Positions 15,703 to 25,667 of a DNA stretch of 64,000 nucleotides are shown here, in pieces. The notes under the pieces are model-generated. The model was not told where the DNA came from and did no database searches. It was given only the letters and a program-made list of their open reading frames with translations. The position numbers were made by a program, and so were the translations under genes. Positions within the stretch are counted from its first letter, which is position 1. Each line of letters starts with the position of its first letter. The stretch is from Aquimarina longa SW024 (GTDB lineage Bacteria > Bacteroidota > Bacteroidia > Flavobacteriales > Flavobacteriaceae), in contig NZ_AVQK01000018.1 of NCBI RefSeq assembly GCF_001401755.1, positions 168,580 to 232,579 of the forward strand, written 5' to 3'.

Positions 15703-17061
15703 TCAGAAATCTACGTTCAATAATTGTCCTGTTAACTGTAATAATTGGAGTTCTGCAATTTTTGCATCATACTTTGCTGCATTCTTATTAGTCTGTGCTA
15801 AAATTAAATTAATCTGTGCTTGTCTAAATTCTATCGATGTAACTTGTCCTAGTTTAAAACGTTCTTGTGAACGCTCGAAATTGTTCTGACTTGTAATTAC
15901 ATTTTGCTGTTGAATTTTATACACATTTAACCTGTTCTTATAATTCCCTAATGCATTAGCAATATCTCTTGCAACCCCTTTAGTTACTTGTTTTTTTAAT
16001 ACTTCTTGATTTTCTAATGCTATTTTAGCATTTTTCATTTTCGTAATAGTTCTTCCTCCATCAAAAAGATTCCAAGTAAGATTTACTCCCGCAGCTAAGG
16101 TGTATACATCTGATACGTTTCCTGGAAAAAATATCGATGGTGGATTACGGTTTTGATTCCATCCATAAGATCCGACTAATCCAACTGTAGGTAGATATCC
16201 TGATCTACTCACTTTAATATCATAATCACTAATCTGTATATTACTCCTATTCTGTAATAACGTCACATTATTCTCTGTTGATTGAGATATATAGGTATCT
16301 AATTCCTCTTTTGCAATAAACTTAATAATAGTATCCACCTGAAATTCAAAACCTAAATCCTTATCCAAAACCACATTAAGGTCTCTTTTGGTATTTTCCA
16401 ATTGCTGTCTGGTATTTAAAATCCTAATACTATCATTTGCTACATCAACTTCTGCATTAAGTGCATTAAGTTTTGTGTTTTGACCATATTCAAACTGATA
16501 TTTGGATCTTACTACTCTTTCTTTTGAAATCTGAAGTGTCTCTTTAAGAATTTCTATATTTTCTGATAATCTAGCTACTTCATAGTATATTGAAAATAAT
16601 TGTAGTATCGTATTTTCTATAGTCTCTCTTGCTTGTAGTTCTGTAAGATTATATTGTTCTTTTAGCTTTTTATAATTATAATACCTCCCTAAACCATCAA
16701 ATATTGTATAGTTAAGGTTTAATCCTACATTATAACGCTGTGTTTCTGCATCCTTGATCTCGATATCTGCTCGTTCTTGTCCAGTATTTTGATTAATAGC
16801 TCCAGAAAAAGAGGTACTCGTAGTAGCTGTTTGATAGTTAGCCCCTATATTACCTGATAATATCGGTAAATAGCCTGAATTAAGAATCCCTTTGTTATTA
16901 GTAGCTATTTTGGTTCTATTAGTAGCAATTTGTATCCCAAAATTATTCTCTAAAGCAAGCTGAATAGCATCTTGTTTGGTTAATTGCTGAGCAATTACAT
17001 GATGTCCTAAAACCCAAAATAGAAAACAAACTTTTTTTATATAATTATGCTTGTGACTCAT
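15703..17061 (-). CDS. TolC-family outer membrane efflux protein
   Basis: 452 aa from the Met of MSHKHNYIKK, which lies 4 bp after the RND stop. An ATG 15 bp upstream would overlap that gene by 11 bp. A signal peptide ends near HHVIAQ, and the mature protein opens with LTKQDAIQLALENNFGIQIA, the usual outer membrane factor start. Two related long-helix repeats follow, with the second opening near SDYDIKVSRSGYLPTVGLVG. It is the last gene of the MarR-MFP-RND-TolC cluster and should form the exit duct across the outer membrane. Confidence 0.93.
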   Translation of the reverse strand: MSHKHNYIKKVCFLFWVLGHHVIAQQLTKQDAIQLALENNFGIQIATNRTKIATNNKGILNSGYLPILSGNIGANYQTATTSTSFSGAINQNTGQERADIEIKDAETQRYNVGLNLNYTIFDGLGRYYNYKKLKEQYNLTELQARETIENTILQLFSIYYEVARLSENIEILKETLQISKERVVRSKYQFEYGQNTKLNALNAEVDVANDSIRILNTRQQLENTKRDLNVVLDKDLGFEFQVDTIIKFIAKEELDTYISQSTENNVTLLQNRSNIQISDYDIKVSRSGYLPTVGLVGSYGWNQNRNPPSIFFPGNVSDVYTLAAGVNLTWNLFDGGRTITKMKNAKIALENQEVLKKQVTKGVARDIANALGNYKNRLNVYKIQQQNVITSQNNFERSQERFKLGQVTSIEFRQAQINLILAQTNKNAAKYDAKIAELQLLQLTGQLLNVDF

Positions 17062-17065
17062 GACA

Positions 17066-20000
17066 CTACTCTTCATCTTCTTCTTTTTGTTCTTTAATAG
17101 CTCGTTCTACTTCTTCTTTGGTAATTTTACTTCCTGTAATCAACCATTTACCCCTTACTTTCACAGTATTACTAAATGATAAAAATAGTGGTAACATCAA
17201 TAAAGTTAATACCGTTGCAAAACCAATACCATACGCTATCGAAATAGCCATCGGTTTTAAAAACTGTGCTTGTCTACTTTTTTCTAACAATAAAGGTGCT
17301 AATCCTGCAATGGTAGTCAATGAAGTTAAGAATATTGCTCTAAAGCGAGAACGGCCTGCTTCATAAATTGATTCGTCAAAACTCAATCCTTCTCTAAGAT
17401 TACTATTAAACTTTCCGATAAGTACCAGACCATCATTAACCATAATTCCTATAAGAGCAATAATACCTAACATAGATAATATATTGATTGGAAAATTATG
17501 CGCCCAATGTCCTAAAGCTACTGCTGGTATACTTAAAGGTATAAGCAATAGAAGTAGTAATGGTTGGCTATAGCTTCTAAACGTAAATGCAATAGTTATA
17601 TAAATCAATGCAAGTACAGTAAGTCCCACAGGTTTTAAAGATCCTAGAAGTTTCCCTGCTTCTCGATTTTGCCCTTCATAAGAAGGTGTAACTGTTGGAT
17701 ATTTAGAAATAATCTCTGGCATAGTCACTGTACGAATTTCTTGCAATATATCTGTTGCACTAGTCGTTTCTACATCTTTTAAATCCGCAGAAATCTGTAT
17801 TTCACGACGCCCTTCTAAGTGATTGACAGCGACATCACCTCTTTCTATGCTATAGGTTGCGATTTCACTAAGTGGCACTCGCTCACCACTAATCGTGGTA
17901 ACACGCATATTATCTAGATTAGATATCGAAGAACGATTATCACGATTATATCGAACCCAAACTCTAATTTCATCTTGCCCACGTTGGAAACGTTGCGCCT
18001 GAACTCCGAAAAACCCTGCACGAACCTGTGCCATAATATCTCGTAAATTCATCCCTAATAGATATGCATTTTCTTTTAGCTCAATCCGAATTTCTTTGAT
18101 CCCTGCAGGATCATTATCAGTAACATCTTTAAGCAATGGGTTATTCACTAGTGTATTTTTTAACTCAATTTTTGCTGCCTTAAGCTCTTCAATATTATTT
18201 CCTAATAATGAAACCGAAACTGGTCTTCCTCCAAAGTTACCTCCGCTTCCATATACTAAACTTTCTACACCTGTAACTTCACCCATTTTTTTACTGATAA
18301 GATCGCTAACCATAGCTGATGCTACTGCATCTGGGCGTTCTTCTCCTGGTAATAAATTAACAACCAATGAAGCAGAAGATGATCCAGGTCCTATATTAGT
18401 AATCACATTTTTGAATAATTTCTTCCCTTCATATTCAGGTCCTTTCAAATATTTTTCTGTTAATTCTTCATTAACTTCCCAAGCTTTTTCTGCTATCAAA
18501 GAAATAATACTATCTGTTACCTTTTCATTAGTTCCGTTAGGCATCGCTAGATTGATTGACAATCGGTCACTTGCAATCTGAGGAAAAAATGAAGTCCGGA
18601 CTATCCCTCCTCCTACACTACCTATGGTTAGAACAAGAAGAACGATAAAAATTGAAAACGTGAAGAATTTATTTTGTAATGCAAAACGCAAAGAAGGGCT
18701 GTACACTTTATCTCGTAACCAACTCATAACAGCGTCTCCAAAAGTATTAATATATCTCAATTTTGCAAATAGTTGCCCAATACCTGTTTTAGGTTTTGAA
18801 TCTTGTGGTTGTAATGCCTTAGAATGTGCTAAATGTGCTGGTAGAATAATCAAAGCTTCTATCAAAGAAACTGTCAATGTAAGAATTACAACTACAGAGA
18901 CTTCTCCAAAAAATTCTCCTATACGACCATCCAAAAATAAGAAAATACCAAAAGCAAGTATTGTTGTAATAATAGCAGAAATAATGGGTGGAATTACTTC
19001 CATAGTACCATCTATAGCTGCCTGAATTGGAGTTTTTCCTTTTTCGTAATGCTGATAGATGTTTTCTGCTATTACAATACCATCGTCCACTAGAATTCCA
19101 ATAACAATAATCATCCCAAAAAGCGATAATACATTTATCGTTACATCAAATGAACCTGCAAAAATAAACATCCCCAAAAAAGCTACTGGAAGCCCAAAGG
19201 CAACCCAAAATGCTAACCGTGTATTAAGGAATAAGGATAAAAAAGCAAGCACTAATAGCATTCCAATAATCGCATTTTCTGTTAAAAGATTGGTACGTTG
19301 CACTAATGTAATAGATCGGTCACTAATAACATTAAGCTGTACATTAGTATGTTTCTGATTAAATTCTTCTATATACTCTTTTGTTTTTTCTGCTGATGAA
19401 ATAAGATCTTCTGTATTTGTGCTTGTTATCTGTACATTCACCGCTAAATCACCATTAAAATAAGTGGTATTAGGTGTTTCTGAAAAACGATCTCGTATCT
19501 CTGCTACATCTATAAGTCGTATAACATTCCCTGTAGCATTGGCACGTACAATTAAATTAGATAGTTCATTACCATAATATGAGCGATTATTTGCTCTAAT
19601 AAGGTATTCTTCAGCATCAGTTTTAATAGTCCCTCCAGTAGTCAAAATATTAGCTCGACTCACTGCTTGTGCAACTTCATTAAAACTCAAATTATAAGCT
19701 AATAAGTTTTTTTCATTTATCGCTATCTCAATTTCTTCTGCAGGATAACCACTTATAGTTATCTGAGAAATTCCATTTATTCCGCGAAGGTCATTTTCTA
19801 TTTGACGTGCAATCTCTTTAAGTGTTTTAAGAGGTATATCATTTCCGCTTATAGAAAAATTAATAGTTGGACGGATAGCTTCTTGTTTTGCAACTATTAA
19901 AGGCTCCATCCCTGTAGGAAATGAAGGTACTCGATCTACTGCATTTTTTACCTCTAATAGCATAAAATCGATATTCTTTCCTTTTTCTATTTCAATATTT

Positions 20001-20278
20001 ATTGTTCCTCTATTTTCTCTAGATGTAGAAGTTACGCGTTCTACTCCATCCAACCCCTTAAGATTATCTTCTATCTTAAGAACAATTCCTTCTTCTACCT
20101 CTAGAGGGGAAGCTCCTGGGTAGGTAATATCTATAGTAACGTTTTTAGAATCAATTAAGGGGAAAAATGAAGATTTTAGAGAGAGTGCTCCTACAATTCC
20201 AAATGCAAAAAATGCAAGTACAATAACATTTACCGCAACGTGATACCTAATAAAAAAAGCAATAATTTTACGCATCAT
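17066..20278 (-). CDS. RND-family efflux transporter permease (HAE1-type)
   Basis: 1070 aa with the duplicated RND layout: one N-terminal membrane helix, a large periplasmic loop, five or six helices, then the same again. TM4 contains the proton-relay pair in GILVDDGIVIAENI (Asp396-Asp397), and the second half ends with GIMVNDGLVLIGKF. The acidic C-terminus (EQKEEDEE) is unusual but harmless. It pumps drugs, detergents or other amphiphiles using the proton gradient, working with the adaptor and TolC-like protein encoded on either side. The start overlaps the adaptor gene by one base. Confidence 0.95.
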   Translation of the reverse strand: MMRKIIAFFIRYHVAVNVIVLAFFAFGIVGALSLKSSFFPLIDSKNVTIDITYPGASPLEVEEGIVLKIEDNLKGLDGVERVTSTSRENRGTINIEIEKGKNIDFMLLEVKNAVDRVPSFPTGMEPLIVAKQEAIRPTINFSISGNDIPLKTLKEIARQIENDLRGINGISQITISGYPAEEIEIAINEKNLLAYNLSFNEVAQAVSRANILTTGGTIKTDAEEYLIRANNRSYYGNELSNLIVRANATGNVIRLIDVAEIRDRFSETPNTTYFNGDLAVNVQITSTNTEDLISSAEKTKEYIEEFNQKHTNVQLNVISDRSITLVQRTNLLTENAIIGMLLVLAFLSLFLNTRLAFWVAFGLPVAFLGMFIFAGSFDVTINVLSLFGMIIVIGILVDDGIVIAENIYQHYEKGKTPIQAAIDGTMEVIPPIISAIITTILAFGIFLFLDGRIGEFFGEVSVVVILTLTVSLIEALIILPAHLAHSKALQPQDSKPKTGIGQLFAKLRYINTFGDAVMSWLRDKVYSPSLRFALQNKFFTFSIFIVLLVLTIGSVGGGIVRTSFFPQIASDRLSINLAMPNGTNEKVTDSIISLIAEKAWEVNEELTEKYLKGPEYEGKKLFKNVITNIGPGSSSASLVVNLLPGEERPDAVASAMVSDLISKKMGEVTGVESLVYGSGGNFGGRPVSVSLLGNNIEELKAAKIELKNTLVNNPLLKDVTDNDPAGIKEIRIELKENAYLLGMNLRDIMAQVRAGFFGVQAQRFQRGQDEIRVWVRYNRDNRSSISNLDNMRVTTISGERVPLSEIATYSIERGDVAVNHLEGRREIQISADLKDVETTSATDILQEIRTVTMPEIISKYPTVTPSYEGQNREAGKLLGSLKPVGLTVLALIYITIAFTFRSYSQPLLLLLLIPLSIPAVALGHWAHNFPINILSMLGIIALIGIMVNDGLVLIGKFNSNLREGLSFDESIYEAGRSRFRAIFLTSLTTIAGLAPLLLEKSRQAQFLKPMAISIAYGIGFATVLTLLMLPLFLSFSNTVKVRGKWLITGSKITKEEVERAIKEQKEEDEE

Positions 20279-21444
20279 TATTGTTTTTTAGTTGTACTAT
20301 CCACAGTATCACTCGTTACATTACTATGCTGCTTCTTATCTTGATATACCCTAATCAACATCCCAGCATACGCTCCAAGAACATTTTTTGATAAAATTAC
20401 AGTTTCATCAGGAACCCCTTTAAGTACTACTTTTTTATCAGAAAAATATATTGGTTTTACATCAATCACATCTAGAACACTATCTTTTACGACAAATATT
20501 TTATTTCTTTCCTGAAGCAGGTTTCTATCTATTTCGATAGCATTTTCTTCTTTCTTGGCATCAAGATTTGCTTCTAGATACATCCCTTCTTTTAGTGTAG
20601 GTGCTACTACTTCTATAAAAGTAGTAATAGTCTGGGTTGCCTGATCAACACTACCATTAATTCTGGATACAGTACCTGTAAATGTTTTTGTTTTATTAAG
20701 CGTAGAGAGCTCGACAGACTCCCCTTCTCTAAGTAAATCGCCATACTCTTTACCTATAGCCACTTGCATTTCATAGGTACTTGTATCAATATATTCTCCT
20801 AGTTTTTGTCCTTGACGAATTAAAGTTCCTTCGGTTACTAAAGCTTCGGTAAGTACCCCATCAAAAGGGGCTGAAATTGTATATTTTGCTAATCGCTGCT
20901 CTAGATTTTTGACATTATAATAGGTCGTATATATATTTCTTCCTGTTATAAAGTATTTTTCTTTTTCTGAAGTAATCTCGGGAAGTTTTGGAGTTGCTTT
21001 GCGCATATCAAAGGTATTGAGATACTCTTGCCACTTCTCATAAATCTCTGGGTAATCTAATCGTAAATCTGGCATAATAGAAGTAACCAGATTATATAAA
21101 TTGCTTTTGGCTGATTGTACACTGGCATAATATTCTGATGCATCTATTCTTATCAATGCATGTCCTCGCTTATATTTTTGACCTGTTCTAAAAAGTTTAG
21201 CTCCTTCTTTAAAAATCCCTTGAACTTCTGCATATACCTCTAATCTTCTTTTTGCTGTAAGATTACCGTTTGCTGTAATTCGAATAGGAATAGTTTTGTT
21301 TTTGACTGTATCAACAAAAACTGTTTTTACAATTTTTGCTATTCTGGGTTTAGCTCTTTTTTTAGTATCTATTATTTTTCTGGCACCAAAAATAGAAGCA
21401 ATAATTAAGAGCACTCCAAGAATTGAAAGTATAATTTTCCTCAT
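20278..21444 (-). CDS. RND efflux periplasmic adaptor (membrane fusion protein)
   Basis: 388 aa from MRKIILSILGVLLIIASIFG (21444), which is a clear N-terminal anchor. A longer frame adds 12 residues without support. Residues 45-115 form the first half of the lipoyl/barrel-sandwich (VYAEVQGIFKEG, then GHALIRIDASEYYASVQ), a helical hairpin follows, and the second half, ISAPFDGVLTEALVTEGTLI, is near residue 195. Beta-barrel and membrane-proximal domains follow. It links the RND pump to the outer membrane duct. Confidence 0.93.
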   Translation of the reverse strand: MRKIILSILGVLLIIASIFGARKIIDTKKRAKPRIAKIVKTVFVDTVKNKTIPIRITANGNLTAKRRLEVYAEVQGIFKEGAKLFRTGQKYKRGHALIRIDASEYYASVQSAKSNLYNLVTSIMPDLRLDYPEIYEKWQEYLNTFDMRKATPKLPEITSEKEKYFITGRNIYTTYYNVKNLEQRLAKYTISAPFDGVLTEALVTEGTLIRQGQKLGEYIDTSTYEMQVAIGKEYGDLLREGESVELSTLNKTKTFTGTVSRINGSVDQATQTITTFIEVVAPTLKEGMYLEANLDAKKEENAIEIDRNLLQERNKIFVVKDSVLDVIDVKPIYFSDKKVVLKGVPDETVILSKNVLGAYAGMLIRVYQDKKQHSNVTSDTVDSTTKKQ

Positions 21445-21530
21445 AGTATATTGTAGATCACCTACAAAACTATCATCCACAGCATTGCAATGCCGTTAAA
21501 GAACTCATAAAAGTTAGAATCTAAGGTTTT

Positions 21531-21578
21531 GTATATAAGAAAAGGCATTCATATTTGAACACCTTTCCTTATATATAC
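21531..21578. terminator. Long AT-rich hairpin between marR-like gene and the adaptor gene
   Basis: GTATATAAG-AAAAGG near 21531 pairs with CCTTTCCTTATATATAC ending at 21578. It lies 13 bp downstream of the MarR gene stop and probably ends or attenuates its transcript before the efflux genes. Confidence 0.6.
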
Positions 21579-21591
21579 TATTTCTAAACTA

Positions 21592-22050
21592 TTATCTCTC
21601 TGCTATCTCTGCTATCTTAGTTTTTACTTTTTTCATTGCAGTAATTAGAATTTCTATTTCTTCTTCACTCAAACTCTCTTGAACTGCAGGAATAAGATCA
21701 TACATTATAGGCTGTACTTTTTCGATAACTTGTTTGCCATAGATTGTAAGGAAAATACGATTCACTCTTCTATCATTTTCATCATTCTTACGAACAACTA
21801 AATCCTTGCTTTCCATAGTATTAACTAGTCTTGTCATCGATGTTTTATCCCGATGTGTAATAAAAGCTAAATCATTTTGTGGTTGTCCATCATTTACATG
21901 CAAACGTTTTAATACACTCCATTGTTCTTTAGATAAATCTATTCCATTATCTCTAAATGCTTTCTGAACCAAAAATCCAAAATCATAATGAATTTTACCT
22001 ACCCAAGATAATGCATGAGCATTTAAATCTATTGCCTTTGTATCATTCAT
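21592..22050 (-). CDS. MarR-family transcriptional regulator
   Basis: 152 aa. The winged helix lies at residues 45-105: LSKEQWSVLKRLHVNDGQPQ, NDLAFITHRDKTSMTRLVNT for the recognition region, then a wing with VVRKNDENDRRVNRIFLT. Flanking helices provide dimerisation. MarR proteins usually repress adjacent drug-efflux genes and release DNA when a ligand binds. Encoded first in the efflux cluster, it probably controls that operon and itself. Candidate operators lie 44-136 bp upstream. Confidence 0.92.
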   Translation of the reverse strand: MNDTKAIDLNAHALSWVGKIHYDFGFLVQKAFRDNGIDLSKEQWSVLKRLHVNDGQPQNDLAFITHRDKTSMTRLVNTMESKDLVVRKNDENDRRVNRIFLTIYGKQVIEKVQPIMYDLIPAVQESLSEEEIEILITAMKKVKTKIAEIAER

Positions 22051-22093
22051 AAATACTATTTTTTAATTAAGTGCAAAAATATTTATAATAATC

Positions 22094-22186
22094 TAGTTGT
22101 AACTGCAACCAACTAAAAAAATATTGTAAAAATAACATAACTCAGTTCAGTTAACTTTATGATAACAAAACTTAGTTTACAACTAA
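22094..22186. promoter_or_regulatory. Candidate MarR operator pair
   Basis: TAGTTGTAACTGCAACCAACTA (22094-22115) is an imperfect palindrome, and TTAGTT-TAC-AACTAA (22172-22186) is an exact one. They share AGTT/AACT half-sites and lie upstream of the regulator gene. This fits autoregulation. No promoter is resolved. Confidence 0.5.
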
Positions 22187-22189
22187 ACT

Positions 22190-24109
22190 TTATTGGCTTA
22201 ACAATTCTATTTCTTCTTGTAGCACTTCCCAATCTTCCATCAAAGAAGCTAAAAAATCTTTCTTTTTTTGATATCCATCAAAAAAGTTAGGTTTTGCAAT
22301 GGTTTCATCATAGTTTACAGCTAACTCTATATCAATTTCTTTAATCTCTCTTTCGAGTTTATTGATTTTTGATTCTACATTACTTAACTTATTATTTAGA
22401 GATTTTAGTTTCTTTTGATCTTGATAAGATTGTTTAGCTGTTTCTTTAGCATTAGAAATTGTTTTTTCATGCTTATCTTTCTTTTCAATATCTCTTAGAT
22501 CATTAATTCTTCGTTCTTCTAAATAGAAATCTATATCTCCAAGATATTCTTTGATTTGCTTATTCTTAAACTCATAAACTGTATTGGTTAATCCCTGAAG
22601 AAAATCTCTATCATGTGATACCAAGATTAATGTCCCTTCAAAACTTTTTAAAGCTTCTTTAAGCACATTTTTAGATTTAATATCCAAGTGGTTTGTTGGT
22701 TCATCCATCACCAATATATTAAACGGCTCTAGAAGAAGTTTACAAAGTGCTAACCGATTACGTTCTCCTCCTGAGAGTACTTTCACTTTTTTATCTACTT
22801 CATCTCCTCTAAACAAAAATGAACCTAACATATCTCTAACTTTGCTTCGGTTTTTTTCATTAGCAGCATTGATCATTGTTTCATGCACTGTTATCTCTCC
22901 ATCTAGATATTCTGATTGATTTTGAGCAAAATATCCAATCTCTACATTGTGACCAAGTTTAAGCTCTCCATCATGAGTAATCTCATCAATAATAATCTTT
23001 GCAAATGTTGATTTACCCTGTCCATTCTGTCCTACAAAAGCTATTTTAGCTCCACGTTCTACTAATAAATCAATATCTTTTAGAATTTGCTTTTCTCCAT
23101 ATGTTTTTCCTATTGAATCTGCTTCAATTACTACTTTACCTGGCTGTTTGCTTATAGGAAAACTAACATTCATTACTGCATTATCATCTTCATCTACCTC
23201 AATACGTTCTATTTTATCTAATTTTTTGATAAGAGATTGCGCCATCGATGCTTTTGATGCTTTTGCTCTAAACTTTTCAATAAGTTTTTCTGTCTGCTCT
23301 ATCTGCTTAGATTGGTTTTTCTGGGTTGCAAGTTGTTGTTCTCGCATTTCTTTACGCAATACTAAATATTTTGAATATGGCTTATTATAATCATATATAC
23401 GCCCTAAAGATATCTCTATCGTTCTATTAGTAACATTATCCAAAAACATTTTATCATGAGAAACAATCACAACAACTCCTGTATATCCTTTTAAAAAACT
23501 CTCTAACCAAATAATCGACTCTATATCTAAGTGATTGGTTGGCTCATCTAACAATAAAATATCATTGTTCTGCAATAATAGCTTTGCTAATTCTATCCTC
23601 ATGCGCCATCCTCCAGAAAAAGTATCTGTTAATTTATTAAAATCTTCTCTAGCAAATCCAAGTCCTTGTAATACGCGTTCTGTCTCTCCTTGGTAATTAT
23701 ACCCTCCCAAAACCTCATAATGATGTGTTAGGTCGCTTAAATCAGTAATAAGCTGATTATAGCTCTCACTCTCATAATCTGTACGTTCTGCTAATTGAAT
23801 ATTGATCTTATCAATATCTCGTTCTATTTTTTTTATTTCTATAAAGGCTTCATAAGCTTCATCTAAAACTGTACGACCTAATACAAAATCTATATCCTGT
23901 TTTAGAAAACCAATTCTTACTTCTTTATCCATAGCAATTTGTCCAGAATCTGGTTCTTGCTCTTTAGATAAAATTTTAAGCATAGTAGACTTTCCTGCCC
24001 CATTCTTACCAATCAACCCTACTCGATCTCCTGCACTTAATCTGAAACTTATTTCTTCAAAAAGATATTCTCCTCCAAAAGAAATCGATAAGTTATGTAT
24101 GTTTAACAT
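22190..24109 (-). CDS. ABC-F family ATP-binding protein
   Basis: 639 aa with two ABC domains and no membrane segments. The first has LIGKNGAGKST (Walker A, residues about 35-45), FSGGWRMRIELAKLL (signature) and DILLLDEPTNHLD (Walker B). The second has FVGQNGQGKST, LSGGERNRLALCKLL and ILVMDEPTNHLD. A charged linker joins them and a coiled-coil C-terminal extension follows. ABC-F proteins act on ribosomes, and some give antibiotic resistance. This looks like a housekeeping Uup/YheS-type member. It is encoded apart from the efflux operon although on the same strand. Confidence 0.93.
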   Translation of the reverse strand: MLNIHNLSISFGGEYLFEEISFRLSAGDRVGLIGKNGAGKSTMLKILSKEQEPDSGQIAMDKEVRIGFLKQDIDFVLGRTVLDEAYEAFIEIKKIERDIDKINIQLAERTDYESESYNQLITDLSDLTHHYEVLGGYNYQGETERVLQGLGFAREDFNKLTDTFSGGWRMRIELAKLLLQNNDILLLDEPTNHLDIESIIWLESFLKGYTGVVVIVSHDKMFLDNVTNRTIEISLGRIYDYNKPYSKYLVLRKEMREQQLATQKNQSKQIEQTEKLIEKFRAKASKASMAQSLIKKLDKIERIEVDEDDNAVMNVSFPISKQPGKVVIEADSIGKTYGEKQILKDIDLLVERGAKIAFVGQNGQGKSTFAKIIIDEITHDGELKLGHNVEIGYFAQNQSEYLDGEITVHETMINAANEKNRSKVRDMLGSFLFRGDEVDKKVKVLSGGERNRLALCKLLLEPFNILVMDEPTNHLDIKSKNVLKEALKSFEGTLILVSHDRDFLQGLTNTVYEFKNKQIKEYLGDIDFYLEERRINDLRDIEKKDKHEKTISNAKETAKQSYQDQKKLKSLNNKLSNVESKINKLEREIKEIDIELAVNYDETIAKPNFFDGYQKKKDFLASLMEDWEVLQEEIELLSQ

Positions 24110-24166
24110 CAGCTTTTGATTTTTTTGTGCAAAGATGATTAATTTTGTGTTACAATAAAAACGCCC

Positions 24167-24553
24167 ATGAATATCTTACAAGGAACAAAAGTTTATAGCA
24201 TCATAACAGGGAGTTGCCCTGTATGTCAAAAAGAGAGTATGTATAAGGAATCTAATCCTTATAAACTAAGTCAAACATTAAAAATGGAAGAACGTTGTAG
24301 TCATTGCGGAACGAAATATAAAATAGAGCCTTCTTTTTTCTATGGTGCTATGTATGTTAGTTACCCTGTAGGAATTGCTTTTGCTGTTGCAGCGTTTGTA
24401 ATCAGTAACCTTATTCTTAAATTAAACTTAATTGTTTCCTTTTTTATTATTGCCGGAACAATGATCGCCTTCTTACCAGTTATTATGAGAATATCTAGAA
24501 ATATCTGGATCAATTTTTTTATGTCTTATAAAAAAGAAGAACATTCATCATAG
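24167..24553 (+). CDS. DUF983 family protein
   Basis: 128 aa. Two CxxC pairs, SCPVC near residue 18 and RCSHC near residue 45, form a zinc-ribbon-like N-terminal part, and two membrane helices follow (PVGIAFAVAAFVISNLIL and LIVSFFIIAGTMIAFLPVI). This is the DUF983 pattern, a family often found near cytochrome oxidase genes in other bacteria. Its function is unknown. It is divergent from the ABC-F gene and overlaps the next gene's end by 6 bp. Confidence 0.88.
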   Translation: MNILQGTKVYSIITGSCPVCQKESMYKESNPYKLSQTLKMEERCSHCGTKYKIEPSFFYGAMYVSYPVGIAFAVAAFVISNLILKLNLIVSFFIIAGTMIAFLPVIMRISRNIWINFFMSYKKEEHSS

Positions 24554-25594
24554 GTTAGCATCAAAACGTTTAATATCTACCTCCTGATTCAAAGAAGCTC
24601 CTTTTTCTATATGATTATAAAGCCTTTTGGCTATAGTAGGTCCTATTAATATCCCTCTGCTTCCTAAGCCATTTAAAACATGAATGTTTTGATAATCTGT
24701 ATGTGTACCTATTAAAGGTCTACGATCTCTAACTGTAGGACGTATTCCTGCAACCTGATCTACAACCTTATAGGGTATAGTCAAAAATTGATTCAGTTTT
24801 CTCTGTAATTCTTCTCTTGCTGCAGTAGTGACTTCTGGAGTTTTATCATCATTAGCATAGGTAGCTCCAACTTTATACAAATCATCTCCTAATGGAATAA
24901 TAAATACAGAAGATTTTATAGCTTTCTGTAATTTTAGTGCCTCACATTTAATAATAATATACTCTCCCTTATTACCATATATTGGTAGGTGATTAAAAAA
25001 CGGGTTATTAATCATCCCGTATCCCTCAGCAAACAACACACGCTTACTCTTAATCCCTTTATATTCAACAAACTTATCCTTTACAAGCATCTTACTATAC
25101 TCAAAAGATTCATTGATTACAGCATCTTTTTTTTTAAGATATTCTATATATGAAGATAGCATTGTATAAATATCTATTTTCCCTGTACACTTTACCTCTC
25201 CATAATGAAATGGAATATCTAAACCTTCAGTAGTATTATGAATCAATTCTGGTGATAATAATTGGCCCAATATTGGTTTATCACAGGCTTCAAACCAGCT
25301 ATTCTGCTCCTCTACAGAGTTAAATCGTCTCATAACCGGAAGATCTGAAATTAACGGTTGCTGAAGTTTTTTTTGGATATTTTGATAAAAAGGAATTGCT
25401 ACTTTTAGTTGTTCAAAGGCTTGCCAAGCTAATGTAAAGCGTTTTAAAATTACTGGATTATAGAGTCCTCCAGCTACTCTAGATGACTTTTGAGAGAAAT
25501 CCTCATACACTATATACGACTTATTATTATCCTCTAATTGCTCTACAAATGACAATCCTGATAATCCGAACCCTACAATAATATAATCTAACAT
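24548..25594 (-). CDS. FAD-dependent oxidoreductase (DadA/DAO-like)
   Basis: 348 aa. The N-terminal dinucleotide fold is IIVGFGLSGLSFVEQL, and the C-terminal half has the FAD-contact region VAGIRPTVRDRRPLIG followed by NGLGSRGILIGPTIA. This is the D-amino acid oxidase superfamily. The substrate cannot be read from sequence. MnmC-like or glycine oxidase-like activities are alternatives. It is convergent with the DUF983 gene and separated from gldN by a strong hairpin. Confidence 0.88.
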   Translation of the reverse strand: MLDYIIVGFGLSGLSFVEQLEDNNKSYIVYEDFSQKSSRVAGGLYNPVILKRFTLAWQAFEQLKVAIPFYQNIQKKLQQPLISDLPVMRRFNSVEEQNSWFEACDKPILGQLLSPELIHNTTEGLDIPFHYGEVKCTGKIDIYTMLSSYIEYLKKKDAVINESFEYSKMLVKDKFVEYKGIKSKRVLFAEGYGMINNPFFNHLPIYGNKGEYIIIKCEALKLQKAIKSSVFIIPLGDDLYKVGATYANDDKTPEVTTAAREELQRKLNQFLTIPYKVVDQVAGIRPTVRDRRPLIGTHTDYQNIHVLNGLGSRGILIGPTIAKRLYNHIEKGASLNQEVDIKRFDANL

Positions 25595-25608
25595 AGATCA
25601 AAAATAAG

Positions 25609-25636
25609 GAAACGCCTAACTATAGTTAGGCGTTTC
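25609..25636. terminator. Strong intrinsic terminator downstream of gldN
   Basis: GAAACGCCTAAC (25609-25620) and GTTAGGCGTTTC (25625-25636) are a perfect 12-bp stem with a TATA loop. On the minus strand a CTTATTTTTG tract follows. It ends the gldKLMN transcript. Confidence 0.85.
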
Positions 25637-25667
25637 TTGTATTATTTACTAAATAGTGTAATAGTTA

